This document shows, in pieces, positions 7,131 through 15,323 of a DNA stretch of 45,138 bases. Location: positions 1-45,138 of the forward strand of contig CBFHQJ010000039.1 in assembly GCA_965657795.1 (NCBI GenBank), given 5' to 3'. The notes under the pieces were generated by a model. It worked only from the letters and a program-made list of their open reading frames with translations. It was not told the DNA's origin and did no database searches. This DNA comes from SW10 sp965657795 (lineage in GTDB: Bacteria; Verrucomicrobiota; Verrucomicrobiia; Verrucomicrobiales; Akkermansiaceae). A program made the translations under genes and the position numbers. Numbering within the stretch: the first letter of the stretch is position 1; every line of letters begins with the position of its first letter.

Positions 7131-8404
7131 ATGCACAAACACACAACAATTCAAAAAGGGGCAATGGCTGGCCTTTTTGTTGGATCATTAGCCCTGCCTC
7201 AGCTCAGTTCTGCAGGCGAGGGCCTCCGCAATCTGCCCACCTCGGCACAGAGCCAGGGAATGGTGGGATCGAACCTTGCCCTTAGCCGGGATCCTTCGGT
7301 GGCGCGACTCAACCCCGCCAACATGCTGGATATCGATCGATCAACCATTCAGTTCACCCTCAACGGACTTTACGGCCAAACCGATTTCAAATCTCCGGGC
7401 CGTAACGAATCAATGGGCAGTGAATGGATTCCCATTCCCTCTTTTCACTACGTCCACCGCCCCTCGAACAACTCCAAGTGGGCGTTCGGAATCGGAGCCA
7501 ACGCCCCCTTCGGACTCGCCCTCGACTGGCCACGCGAGGGATCCTTCCAATTCACCGCTCCCTACAAGTCGGACCTGAAATATATCACTTTAAATCCCGC
7601 CGTCGCTTATCAAGCGAGCGATGCAGTCTCGATTGGCTTCGGTCTGGACATCGCCTACTCTAGTCTGAATTTTAAACAGGATTACCCATGGACTCTCGCC
7701 ACCATGGATCCCACCACTCCCGGAGGTGGGGCTGAATTTGACGGCGATGGCTGGGGCCTTGGAGCCTATCTGGGGATCAACATCCAGTTAGCTGAAAAGC
7801 ACCGCATGTCGGTGGTTGCAAGGCTTCCTGTCAAAATCGAATACTCCGGTGACTACAACGTGGCGAATATCCCGCCTGCTCTCGGAGGGGCTTTTCCTCC
7901 CGAAAGTGATTTCGACACAGACATGACCTACCCGGGCAGCATTGCTCTGGCTTATCGATATGATTTCAATGAAGACGTCCGCCTCGGCTTTCAATACGAG
8001 TGGATTGGCAATTCCAGCCATGATGACATCCCCATCGGAGTTGGCGCAAACCAAGCCCTTTATGCCGGAAACGACCGCCTCATTCTTGACTGGCGAGAGT
8101 CATTCAGCATCGGTCTCGGTGGAGAATGGGACGTCAATGACAAGCTCACCCTTCGCGCAGGCTACCTCTTTTCCGAGTCGCCCATCGGCACAAACACCTT
8201 TTCTCCGGCCATTCCTCTCACTGATCGCCACATGTTCAGCATTGGCGGAACCTACCACATCAACGACCGCGTCAGCCTGAGCCTCGCTTACATCAACACC
8301 CTGTTCAAAGACGCCAACATTAACGAAAATATTCAGCCCGCTTTTTTGGCGATTACGAGATCAACTGGCAGTCCGTCACGAGCTCCCTCACCTACCGGTG
8401 GTAA
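7131..8404 (+). CDS. FadL/OmpP1/TodX-type outer-membrane channel protein, frame interrupted near its 3' end
   Basis: This is a FadL-family outer-membrane beta barrel that would transport hydrophobic compounds. Evidence is the signal peptide (GLFVGSLALPQLSSAGEG), the N-terminal DPSVARLNPANML ('NPA' motif of the family), the FGIGANAPFGLALDWP hatch-region segment, and repeated amphipathic strands through GGTYHINDRVSLSLAYIN. ATG 7131 was chosen; an upstream in-frame TTG at 7116 adds nothing. In the initial frame translation runs on to 8453 with an unnatural Ser/Pro-rich end. In the -1 frame after 8348 it instead reads GDYEINWQSVTSSLTYRW and stops at TAA 8402-8404. That is a proper barrel C-terminus ending in an aromatic residue, so I use 8404 as the real end. 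The break lies in a T6 run. Confidence 0.75.
8342..8348 (+). other. Slippery heptamer T TTT TTG at the FadL frame break
   Basis: The 0-frame codons here are GCT TTT TTG GCG. A -1 slip on T-TTT-TTG reads GGC GAT TAC next and restores the native barrel C-terminus. The sequence fits the X-XXY-YYZ pattern for programmed -1 frameshifting. A missing T in a former T7 run (mutation or assembly error) explains it equally well. No convincing stimulatory hairpin was found directly downstream. Confidence 0.5.
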
Positions 8405-8472
8405 ACGGCCAAAAAATCGATTGTTAGACCCGGCTCGCATTTTGCGTAATTAGGGCTACACTCGACACGTCC

Positions 8473-9690
8473 ATGGCCAAACTGATTCGTATGATACTCC
8501 CCATTGCTGTTCTGGCAGCGGGATACTTTGCGTTCCAACAACTGGCTGATGAGGAATCAAAACCGCGTCCTCGCCGGGCCCAACGCCGTCTGATTGAAGC
8601 AGAAGCCGTTGTCCTCCAACGGACCGACTATCAGGTCGTCCTGCAGTCGCAAGGTCTCGTCCAGCCCCATAATCAAACTTCCCTGACTCCCCGCGTGAGT
8701 GGCCGGGTGCGCGAAATCTCGCCAAATTTTGAGAGTGGATCTTTCTTTAAAGAGGGAGAAATCCTCCTCGTCATTGATCCCACCGACTTCCAAACCGCCA
8801 AAACCGCAGCCTTGGCCCGTCTTGCCAGAGCGGAAGCCAGCTTGGCGCAGGAAGAAGCCCGCGCAAAGCAAGCCCTCCTCGACTGGAATGACCTTGGCTA
8901 CACCGAGCCTCCCACCGACCTTGTCCTTCGCAAGCCCCAGCTCAAACAGGCAAAAGCCGATGTCAAAGCAGCCCAAGCCGACTTGGATGACGCTGTTCGC
9001 GATCTCGAAAGGACCGAAGTGGTCGCCCCTTATGCCGGCAGAGTGAGGCAGCGAATGGTTGGACTGGGCCAGTCCGTGAATTCTGGAACCGTTCTTGGGG
9101 AAATCTTCTCCACCGACTTTGCCGAAGTCCGTTTGTCACTCTCGGCGCGGGAATTAACTCATGTTACCCTTCCCAACAATCCCAACGATTCTCCGATCGA
9201 TGTCACCTTGGTCGATGCCCTCACCGAGGAATCCGGGCAGACCTGGAGTGGGAAAATCGTTCGCACCGAAGGCATCCTCGACGAAAAATCTCGCAAACTC
9301 TTTGTCATCGCTCGAGTTGACGATCCCTTTGGCTTGGCAAAAACCGAGGGCAAGAATGATTCCGATCCACTCCGGATTGGGCAACCGGTAAGGGCCATTC
9401 TCGAAGGGGCAACCATTCCGAACGTCTTTGTCATTCCCCGCGACACCCTCCGCCGGCCCAATGAGATCCTGACCGTTGATCCGGTTGAATTGACTCTTAA
9501 GCGACAGAAGATTACCCCCATCTGGGCTGATCCCGAAAACCTCGTGGTAACGGAAGATCTTGTGGAGGGTTGGCACCTCGTGACCAACCGGCTGGCAGCC
9601 GCTCCCGAAGGCGCGAAGGTGGAACTCGTTGAGCCTGACGAGGAGCCAAAGGCCGCTCTCAAGAATAAGGATTCCGAGCCCGCCGCATAG
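8473..9690 (+). CDS. RND/HlyD-type efflux periplasmic adaptor (membrane fusion protein)
   Basis: This 405-residue protein has an N-terminal signal anchor (MILPIAVLAAGYFAFQQL), a barrel-sandwich or lipoyl half (QSQGLVQPHNQTSLTPRVSG, then VREISPNFESGSFFKEGEIL), an alpha-helical hairpin (about residues 110-175, Ala/Lys/Glu-rich with AEASLAQEEARAKQAL), the second lipoyl half (VVAPYAGRVRQRMVGLGQSV) and a beta-barrel domain (IFSTDFAEVRLSLSARELTH). This domain order defines the RND adaptor family, which links an inner-membrane pump with an outer-membrane channel. No pump gene follows; the next gene is a flavin reductase. It either pairs with a pump encoded elsewhere or works with an unrelated transporter. 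The FadL-type gene upstream is not the usual TolC-type partner. Confidence 0.9.
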   Translation: MAKLIRMILPIAVLAAGYFAFQQLADEESKPRPRRAQRRLIEAEAVVLQRTDYQVVLQSQGLVQPHNQTSLTPRVSGRVREISPNFESGSFFKEGEILLVIDPTDFQTAKTAALARLARAEASLAQEEARAKQALLDWNDLGYTEPPTDLVLRKPQLKQAKADVKAAQADLDDAVRDLERTEVVAPYAGRVRQRMVGLGQSVNSGTVLGEIFSTDFAEVRLSLSARELTHVTLPNNPNDSPIDVTLVDALTEESGQTWSGKIVRTEGILDEKSRKLFVIARVDDPFGLAKTEGKNDSDPLRIGQPVRAILEGATIPNVFVIPRDTLRRPNEILTVDPVELTLKRQKITPIWADPENLVVTEDLVEGWHLVTNRLAAAPEGAKVELVEPDEEPKAALKNKDSEPAA

Positions 9691-9723
9691 ACGGGGCTTG
9701 ATCAGGAAGAGACTGATGAACAT

Positions 9724-9747
9724 CTTCCTCTTCCTCTTCCTCTTCCT
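9724..9747 (+). repeat. Hexanucleotide microsatellite (CTTCCT)x4
   Basis: Four perfect copies of CTTCCT are followed by TTTCTTTTC up to the ATG at 9757. The pyrimidine tract replaces any Shine-Dalgarno sequence directly before the flavin reductase start. Copy number could vary by slippage. Confidence 0.8.
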
Positions 9748-9756
9748 TTTCTTTTC

Positions 9757-10356
9757 ATGACCTTTGATCTCGAAGTTATTCCCCCAGGCGATCGCTATCG
9801 CATCCTCGCCTCTCTAATCACCCCACGGCCCATTGCCTGGGTGACGACTCAAGATCGCAACGGCAAAATCAACGCCGCGCCATTTTCCTTTTTCAACGTC
9901 TTTGGCTCCAACCCGCCGCTCGTCGCTTTTGCTCCGGGAAACAAAGATCGCCACACTCCGAAGGACACCGCGCGAAACATTCGCGAAAACCGGGAGTTCG
10001 TCATTCACACGGTCGATGAAGCGCTAGGAGAAACCATGGTAGCAACCTCCGCGACCCTGCCCCACGGCGAAAGCGAGATCGACCTCCTTGGCCTGGCCAC
10101 TCTTCCCTCGCAGAAAATCGCAGTTCCACGGATTGCTGATGCCCCGGTCGCCCTTGAATGCACTGAACACTCAACAATAGAAATCGGCACCAATCGCCTC
10201 GTTGTCGGCATCGTTCACTTCATTCATGTCCGCGATGGCCTCATGGATGAAGATGGCTATCTCCAACACGGCAAGTATCACCCGCTCGCCCGGATGGCCT
10301 CTCCCGATTGGTATTCGCGCACCGAAGATCAATTCGAAATTCCCCGCCCCGACTGA
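9757..10356 (+). CDS. Flavin reductase family protein
   Basis: The 199-residue product shows the flavin reductase-like split-barrel signature: RYRILASLITPRPIAWVTTQ, then INAAPFSFFNVFGSNPPLVA and DRHTPKDTARNIRENREFVI, with TNRLVVGIVHFIHV later. Proteins of this type reduce FMN or FAD with NAD(P)H, often as partners of oxygenases. It is the first gene of a likely operon. The alpha/beta hydrolase start lies 29 bp after its stop, and that gene overlaps the next by 4 bp. It is only distantly similar to the flavin reductase-like gene at 531. The start ATG follows a pyrimidine-only tract. Confidence 0.88.
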   Translation: MTFDLEVIPPGDRYRILASLITPRPIAWVTTQDRNGKINAAPFSFFNVFGSNPPLVAFAPGNKDRHTPKDTARNIRENREFVIHTVDEALGETMVATSATLPHGESEIDLLGLATLPSQKIAVPRIADAPVALECTEHSTIEIGTNRLVVGIVHFIHVRDGLMDEDGYLQHGKYHPLARMASPDWYSRTEDQFEIPRPD

Positions 10357-10385
10357 TCACCCACAACGGGACTTTAAATCTTATC

Positions 10386-11126
10386 ATGCTCCTCTCATAC
10401 GACATCCTGGGTCTTGATTCCGCTGAGCCCCTCGTCTTCCTCCACGGCCTCGGCGCCGGAAAAATCCAAACCACTTCGGGACTCCTCGGTCTGGAAAACA
10501 TTCGCCTCATTACTCCGGATATGCCGGGACATGGAGAATCAATGGACTTTGATCCCGAGACCTTCTCTTTTGACTCCTTCGCGGATCATGTCATCGCACT
10601 CATGGATCATCTTGGGATCGAGCAATGCCACCTTGGCGGGCTTTCGATGGGCTCCGCCATTACCCTGAATCTCGCGCTTCGATATCCCGAGCGGCTCAAA
10701 AAGCTGATCCTTCTTCGTCCATCCTGGCTCGACTCCACCTGTCCCGCCCACCTCAAGCTCGTTGCCGATGTGGGCGAGATGGAGCAGAGCGATTTCGAAT
10801 CCCTTCCGGAATTCCAAACACTCCTCGCCTCCAACGAGCCGGTCGCAAAATCCATCATCGCCGTTTACCAGCGTCCGGGCAACGCGGTCCTCGGTCGAAT
10901 GTGGCACTCGCGCCCTTTTGCCTCGCTCAACGACCTCCAAGGCATCTCCGCCCCGGCGCTCGTTATGGCCAGCCCGCGAGATGACCTTCACCCCGAATCC
11001 GTCGCTTCCGCGATTGCCAACGCCCTCCCAAACTCTCAACTTATCGATCTCCCGGCGCGCTACCACCAACCGGAAGCCTACCGACAATCTCTGATTCAAA
11101 ACATCAACCAGTTCTTAAACTCATGA
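10386..11126 (+). CDS. Alpha/beta hydrolase
   Basis: The 246-residue protein has the classical alpha/beta-hydrolase layout. An oxyanion-hole segment FLHGLGAG (about residues 18-25) and DMPGHGES (45-52) come first. The nucleophile elbow GLSMGS places Ser87 as the catalytic nucleophile. The acid is probably in ASPRDDLHPE, and the catalytic His is in ARYHQPEAY near the C-terminus. ATG 10386 was chosen, because the open frame upstream to 10308 overlaps the preceding flavin reductase gene. The stop codon overlaps the next start as ATGA, implying translational coupling. Substrate is unknown; a small ester or C-C hydrolase linked to the catabolic operon is plausible. Confidence 0.88.
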   Translation: MLLSYDILGLDSAEPLVFLHGLGAGKIQTTSGLLGLENIRLITPDMPGHGESMDFDPETFSFDSFADHVIALMDHLGIEQCHLGGLSMGSAITLNLALRYPERLKKLILLRPSWLDSTCPAHLKLVADVGEMEQSDFESLPEFQTLLASNEPVAKSIIAVYQRPGNAVLGRMWHSRPFASLNDLQGISAPALVMASPRDDLHPESVASAIANALPNSQLIDLPARYHQPEAYRQSLIQNINQFLNS

Positions 11127-11983
11127 TCACCAAACGCATCACCACCGAGCAAATCCTCGCCAACCTCAAAGCAAAGGTAGACGCCCGCATCCCAATCATG
11201 ATCTCCTCTGCGGGATCAGGGCTCGTCGCCAAGCTTCAGGAAGCAGCCGGCACCGACTGCATCAACACCTTTTCCGGAGCACGTCTCCGCGCGAACGGTA
11301 TGGGCACCATGTCCATGATGTGGCCCATCCTCGACTCCAACAAGCAAACCCTCGACTACACCCGCGAGGACATCATGCCTGCGCTCAGCGGAAAATCCTT
11401 CGTCTGCGCCTGCCTGAACGCAAACGATCCGCTCAAGGACATGCGCATGGTTCTCCAGCAATGCAAAGATATGGGCGTCCAATCTGTCTCCAACATCGGC
11501 CCATCAGTTTCCTATGTGGATCACGATTCCGAGATCTTCAAAGTCATCACCTCCGCTGGTATCACCATCCAAAACGAGATCGATATGCTTATCCTGGCCA
11601 AGGAAGAAATGGACATGGTTTCCGTCGGACTGGCCTTCACCGAGGAAGATTCCTACGCGATTTGCGAGCAGGCCAAGCCCCACATTTTCTGCTACCACGC
11701 CGGAACCACCAAAGGTGGCATCAAGGGTTATGACAACGGCATGACCATCGAAGAAACCGCCGAGCAGACCGAGAAGGTTTACCAAAAGTGTCGCGAGCTC
11801 AGCCCTGACACCATCCTGGTGGCCCACGGCGCCGCCATGGAAACCCCAAGCGATGCCCAATACATGCTCAACAACACCAGCGGTCACGGGTTCTGGACCG
11901 GGTCCTCCACCGAGCGCCTCCCAATCGAACGTGCCGTTTCAGCCGCGGCAGATGAATTCCGCGGCCTTTCATTTGAAAAATAA
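11123..11983 (+). CDS. Phosphoenolpyruvate hydrolase family protein (TIM-barrel, formerly 'TIM-barrel signal transduction protein')
   Basis: This 286-residue protein matches the PEP_hydrolase (TIM-br_sig_trns) family, seen from PIMISSAGSGLVAKLQEAAG at the N-terminus, the GADLI-like slot DCINTFSGARLRANGMGTMS, VQSVSNIGPSV, the IQNEIDMLILAKEEMDMVSV stretch and the CYHAGTTKGG segment, followed by VAHGAAMETP. Members are related to phosphoenolpyruvate mutase-type barrels; the reaction is poorly known and often sits in catabolic operons. Start ATG overlaps the stop of the hydrolase gene by 4 bp. A strong terminator closes the operon 17 bp downstream. Confidence 0.82.
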   Translation: MITKRITTEQILANLKAKVDARIPIMISSAGSGLVAKLQEAAGTDCINTFSGARLRANGMGTMSMMWPILDSNKQTLDYTREDIMPALSGKSFVCACLNANDPLKDMRMVLQQCKDMGVQSVSNIGPSVSYVDHDSEIFKVITSAGITIQNEIDMLILAKEEMDMVSVGLAFTEEDSYAICEQAKPHIFCYHAGTTKGGIKGYDNGMTIEETAEQTEKVYQKCRELSPDTILVAHGAAMETPSDAQYMLNNTSGHGFWTGSSTERLPIERAVSAAADEFRGLSFEK

Positions 11984-11999
11984 ACGCCCTCCCTTTAGA

Positions 12000-12032
12000 A
12001 GCCCGCAGCTCATCAGAGCTGCGGGCTTTTTT
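12000..12032 (+). terminator. Strong rho-independent terminator
   Basis: A perfect 12-bp G/C-rich stem (12000-12011 with 12016-12027) closes a four-base ATCA loop and leads into a T6 tract (12027-12032). It ends the flavin reductase, hydrolase and PEP-hydrolase operon. Confidence 0.95.
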
Positions 12033-12084
12033 CTTTCTCCCCGAAAATGAGCGACCTGCTATTATTTGATCAATCAAAATATCA

Positions 12085-12555
12085 ATGCCTCTCTCCGCAA
12101 AAATTTTCATCTCAGCCCTCGCCATGCTTCTTTTGGGCGGGCTTGGCGGATTCCTCACCTCCTCATCGCTGAAAGACTGGTTCGAAGCGCTCGAACACCC
12201 TCCCGGGCGACCTCCAAATTGGCTTTTTGGCCCTGTCTGGTCCGCACTCTATCTCATGATCGGCGTTAGCTTTGCCCTCATTTGGCACCATTACCCCGGG
12301 CAAATCGGAAAGACCCGCTCCACCTTCTTTTTCGTGACGCAGCTCATCCTCAATCTGTTGTGGACTCCCCTATTCTTTGGGCTTCATCAAATTGCCGCCG
12401 CCCTGATTACCATCATCCTCATGTGGGTCTTTATCTTCCTCACGATTCGCGAATTCGCCAAATATTCCAAAACAGCCGCTGCCCTCCTCATCCCCTACCT
12501 CCTCTGGGTCAGCTTCGCCACCTATCTGAATGCGGGCTACGCTTGGCTGAACTAG
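12085..12555 (+). CDS. tspO: TspO/MBR family tryptophan-rich sensory membrane protein
   Basis: The 156-residue product has five predicted membrane helices and the TspO/translocator-protein signatures: an N-terminal GGLGGFLTSSSLKDWF helix end, WFEALEHPPGRPPNWLFGPV with the loop-1 Pro-Pro-Trp pattern, then VWSALYLMIGVS, LILNLLWTPLFFG and, in helix 5, PYLLWVSFATYLNAGYAWLN. TspO proteins bind and help degrade porphyrins and bind other hydrophobic ligands such as cholesterol. The gene stands alone behind the terminator at 12000-12032; its stop is 69 bp before the sulfatase gene. Confidence 0.92.
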   Translation: MPLSAKIFISALAMLLLGGLGGFLTSSSLKDWFEALEHPPGRPPNWLFGPVWSALYLMIGVSFALIWHHYPGQIGKTRSTFFFVTQLILNLLWTPLFFGLHQIAAALITIILMWVFIFLTIREFAKYSKTAAALLIPYLLWVSFATYLNAGYAWLN

Positions 12556-12624
12556 GCCTCCGGAAAGATCAAATTACGGGGCTGATTTCATGAAGATCCA
12601 CCCCACCCATCGCGTAACTGTGAA

Positions 12625-14814
12625 ATGCACCGCTTCACGAAGTTTCTCGCCACCCTGATTCTGGCCGTCCCCTTTATTTCTCAAGCTGCCGAGCGGCCCA
12701 ACATCATCATTATCATGGCCGATGACATGGGCTACTCGGACATCGGTTGTTACGGGGGAGAAATCAAAACGCCCAACCTTGACCGCCTCGCCTCCAACGG
12801 GATGCGCTTTACCCAGTTTTACAACACCGCACGTTGCTGCCCCACCCGCGCCTCCCTTCTCACCGGACTTTACGCTCACCAGGCAGGCATCGGCCACATG
12901 ACCAGCAACTACGGCATCCCCCAGTATCAGGGTTTTCTTAACAAGGAGTGTGTCACCATCGCAGAAGCTCTGAAGCCTGCCGGCTACCGTACTTACATGG
13001 CTGGCAAATGGCATGTCACCCCCAAGATTTCTGCCACTGATCCCAAAGACAACTGGCCCCGCCAGCGCGGCTTCGACAAATTTTTCGGCACCATCCACGG
13101 AGCAGGCTCACTCTTTGATCCAAACTCCCTCACCCGCGGCAACACCCAAATCACTCCTGAAAACGACCCCGAATACAAGCCTGACGGCACTTGGTATTAC
13201 ACCGACGCCATCTCGGACAACACCGTCAAATACATCGAGTCCCACTTCAAGGACCACGCGGACAAGCCCTTCTTCCACTACGTCGCTTACACCTCCGCCC
13301 ACTGGCCCATGCATGCCCTTCCCGAGGACATCGCAAAATACGATGGCAAATACGACGACGGCTACGCGCCCGCCTACCAGGCCCGCCTCAAAAAAATGAA
13401 GAAACTCGGCCTTATCGATCCCAAATGGGAAATCCCCGGCCCGGTCGGTGATTGGTCGAAGGTCGAACTCAAGCAGTGGGAATCCGCCTGCATGGAGGTT
13501 TACGCCGCCATGGTCGACAACATGGACCAAGGCATCGGACGCATCGTCAAGTGCCTCAAAGATCATAAGCAACTCGACAACACCCTCATCTTCTACCTTC
13601 AGGACAACGGCGGCTGCGCCGAAGGCTTCGGCCGGGGCAAGCTCGTCGGCCCACTTGAGCGCCCCGCCAAACCAACCCTCAAGCCCATGGGTAAGGACGA
13701 ACTCCAAACCAACATGGTTCCGCCCCAGTCCCGCGACGGCTATCCGCTGCGCCGCGGCAAAGGGGTCATGCCGGGACCTCCTGAAACTGAAATCGGTTAT
13801 GGGCAAAACTGGGCCAACGTTTCCAACACCCCCTTCCGCGAATACAAGCACTGGGTTCACGAAGGCGGCATCTCCTCCCCGCTCATCGCACATTGGCCAA
13901 AAGGAATCACCGCGCCGAGCGTGATTTCCACGAGTCCAACCGTCTCCCTTTATCCAAGGAACTCAGGCGAGCCAACCCACCTCATCGACCTCATGGCAAC
14001 CTGCCTGGATCTCGCAAAAGCTACCTACCCGAAGGATAAGATCCCGGTAGAAGGAACCTCACTTGTCCCAATCCTAAAAGGCGAAGCGCTCAAACGCGGC
14101 AAGCCTATCTTCTTCGAGCACGAAGGCAACCGCGCCGTCCGGGATGGCCAGTGGAAACTCGTCGCCAAAAGCGTCAAAGGAAAATGGGAACTCTACAATA
14201 TTCCCGCCGACCGGACCGAGATGAACAACCTCGCTGAAAAGTATCCTGACATCGTCAAAAAAATGACAGCCCAATATAATCAATGGGCCAAGGAACGCGG
14301 CGTCGTCCCCTTCGGTTCCTGGCGGAAAGAAAAGAAAACCAAGAAGCCAAAAACCTCGGGCAAAAAGATCTTTAATCTCAAACCCGGCGACAAGTTCACT
14401 TCCGAAACTTCTCCGGACATCGCCAACCGCTCCTTCAAAATTTCTGCAACGCTGGAAAAATACCCCGCTACCGGAGTGATCCTAGCCCAAGGTGGATCCA
14501 ACCACGGCTGGTCACTCTACCTCAAAGACAAGCACCTCCACTTCACTGTCAGGCGAGGAGGAAAACCAAAGACTGCATCCATTGAAGTCACAGCCGGATC
14601 CAAAGCCTCCTTCGAGGTCCTCGTTGACGAAAAAGGCGTCACCCTTCGTAGCGACGGCGAATTCAACACGATAGAATCTGGCAATTTTCGCCTGAGCACA
14701 CAGCCCATCGACTCGCTCGAAATCGCCCAGGACAAGGGCGGCATCGTCGGCGACTACGGAGAGGGTTTCAAACTCACCGTTCCCCTCGAGTCCGCCACCA
14801 TCACCCTCAAATAG
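12625..14814 (+). CDS. Secreted sulfatase (arylsulfatase A-like)
   Basis: This 729-residue protein has a signal peptide (cleavage near SQAAE, residue 22). The alkaline-phosphatase-fold sulfatase domain opens with RPNIIIIMADDMGYSDIGCY, which supplies the metal-binding Asp residues. The active-site motif is CCPTRASLLTG: Cys71 fits C-x-P-x-R and should be oxidised to formylglycine. Later motifs are MAGKWHV, the PFFHYVAYTSAHWPMHALPE segment and FYLQDNGG near residue 330 (metal-ligand Asp/Asn). From about residue 570 a Lys-rich linker leads to a beta-rich C-terminal domain (YPATGVILAQGGSNHGWSLY), perhaps for substrate binding. Such enzymes desulfate algal or host glycans. The substrate is not readable. 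A formylglycine-generating or anaerobic maturase must be encoded elsewhere. Confidence 0.92.
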   Translation: MHRFTKFLATLILAVPFISQAAERPNIIIIMADDMGYSDIGCYGGEIKTPNLDRLASNGMRFTQFYNTARCCPTRASLLTGLYAHQAGIGHMTSNYGIPQYQGFLNKECVTIAEALKPAGYRTYMAGKWHVTPKISATDPKDNWPRQRGFDKFFGTIHGAGSLFDPNSLTRGNTQITPENDPEYKPDGTWYYTDAISDNTVKYIESHFKDHADKPFFHYVAYTSAHWPMHALPEDIAKYDGKYDDGYAPAYQARLKKMKKLGLIDPKWEIPGPVGDWSKVELKQWESACMEVYAAMVDNMDQGIGRIVKCLKDHKQLDNTLIFYLQDNGGCAEGFGRGKLVGPLERPAKPTLKPMGKDELQTNMVPPQSRDGYPLRRGKGVMPGPPETEIGYGQNWANVSNTPFREYKHWVHEGGISSPLIAHWPKGITAPSVISTSPTVSLYPRNSGEPTHLIDLMATCLDLAKATYPKDKIPVEGTSLVPILKGEALKRGKPIFFEHEGNRAVRDGQWKLVAKSVKGKWELYNIPADRTEMNNLAEKYPDIVKKMTAQYNQWAKERGVVPFGSWRKEKKTKKPKTSGKKIFNLKPGDKFTSETSPDIANRSFKISATLEKYPATGVILAQGGSNHGWSLYLKDKHLHFTVRRGGKPKTASIEVTAGSKASFEVLVDEKGVTLRSDGEFNTIESGNFRLSTQPIDSLEIAQDKGGIVGDYGEGFKLTVPLESATITLK

Positions 14815-14822
14815 ATATCTCC

Positions 14823-15323
14823 ATGGATCCTAACGAACTCACCTCCGATGAATGGGATCACATTGGCTGGACGCCCCTCATTGCCTTCCTCCTGGTGGCC
14901 GCTACTGATGGCAATATCGGCAAAAAAGAAGCAAACGTTTGTGTCGATGTCCTCACCGAACTCTCAACCCAACAAACACATCCCCCTACCGCCAGGATGA
15001 TGGAGCGGGCTCTCGCCATCATGCCAACGGCTCTCCCCGAGCTCATGAACTCTGAAAACCCCATGGAAGACCTCCTCGGAGTCAACGGATTAATCAACGA
15101 TAAAATCGGTGGTCAGGATGCCAAAATCATGAAGACCTCCGTCCTCCTCATGGGCGAGAAAATCGCGAAAGCATCAGGTGGATTTTTCGGCTTTGGCAAG
15201 AAGATCGACAAGGACGAGGAACAAGCCCTCCCTCATTCATTCTCCGACCAGAACTGCCAGCGGAGTTGCGGCCCATCCCGACCGTCCCATCCATCCTCCT
15301 CCGTAATCACCTCGGCTTCATGA
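14823..15323 (+). CDS. TerB-like small acidic protein, C-terminus abnormal
   Basis: The N-terminal part (LTSDEWDHIGWTPLIAFLLV, then AATDGNIGKKEANVCVDVLT) has the D-G-x-I-x-x-x-E pattern of TerB/DjlA-like helical domains, and a GFFGFGKKIDKDEEQAL segment follows around residues 118-138. After residue 138 the sequence turns into PHSFSDQ... and then a Ser/Pro-rich tail that is read antisense to the end of the convergent gene at 15233. The two genes overlap by 91 bp tail to tail. A shortened or frameshifted 3' end is therefore likely. Family assignment is tentative and rests on the acidic helical pattern alone. It starts 9 bp after the sulfatase stop. Confidence 0.55.
   Translation: MDPNELTSDEWDHIGWTPLIAFLLVAATDGNIGKKEANVCVDVLTELSTQQTHPPTARMMERALAIMPTALPELMNSENPMEDLLGVNGLINDKIGGQDAKIMKTSVLLMGEKIAKASGGFFGFGKKIDKDEEQALPHSFSDQNCQRSCGPSRPSHPSSSVITSAS

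Noticed and set aside
8405..8453. 0-frame extension of the FadL-type gene to 8453
   Set aside because: It gives a Ser/Pro-rich end unlike any outer-membrane barrel, whereas the -1 frame gives a proper aromatic C-terminus.
13108..13893. Minus-strand open frame of 261 codons inside the sulfatase gene
   Set aside because: Antisense shadow of a clear sulfatase; Val/Gly-rich with no fold.
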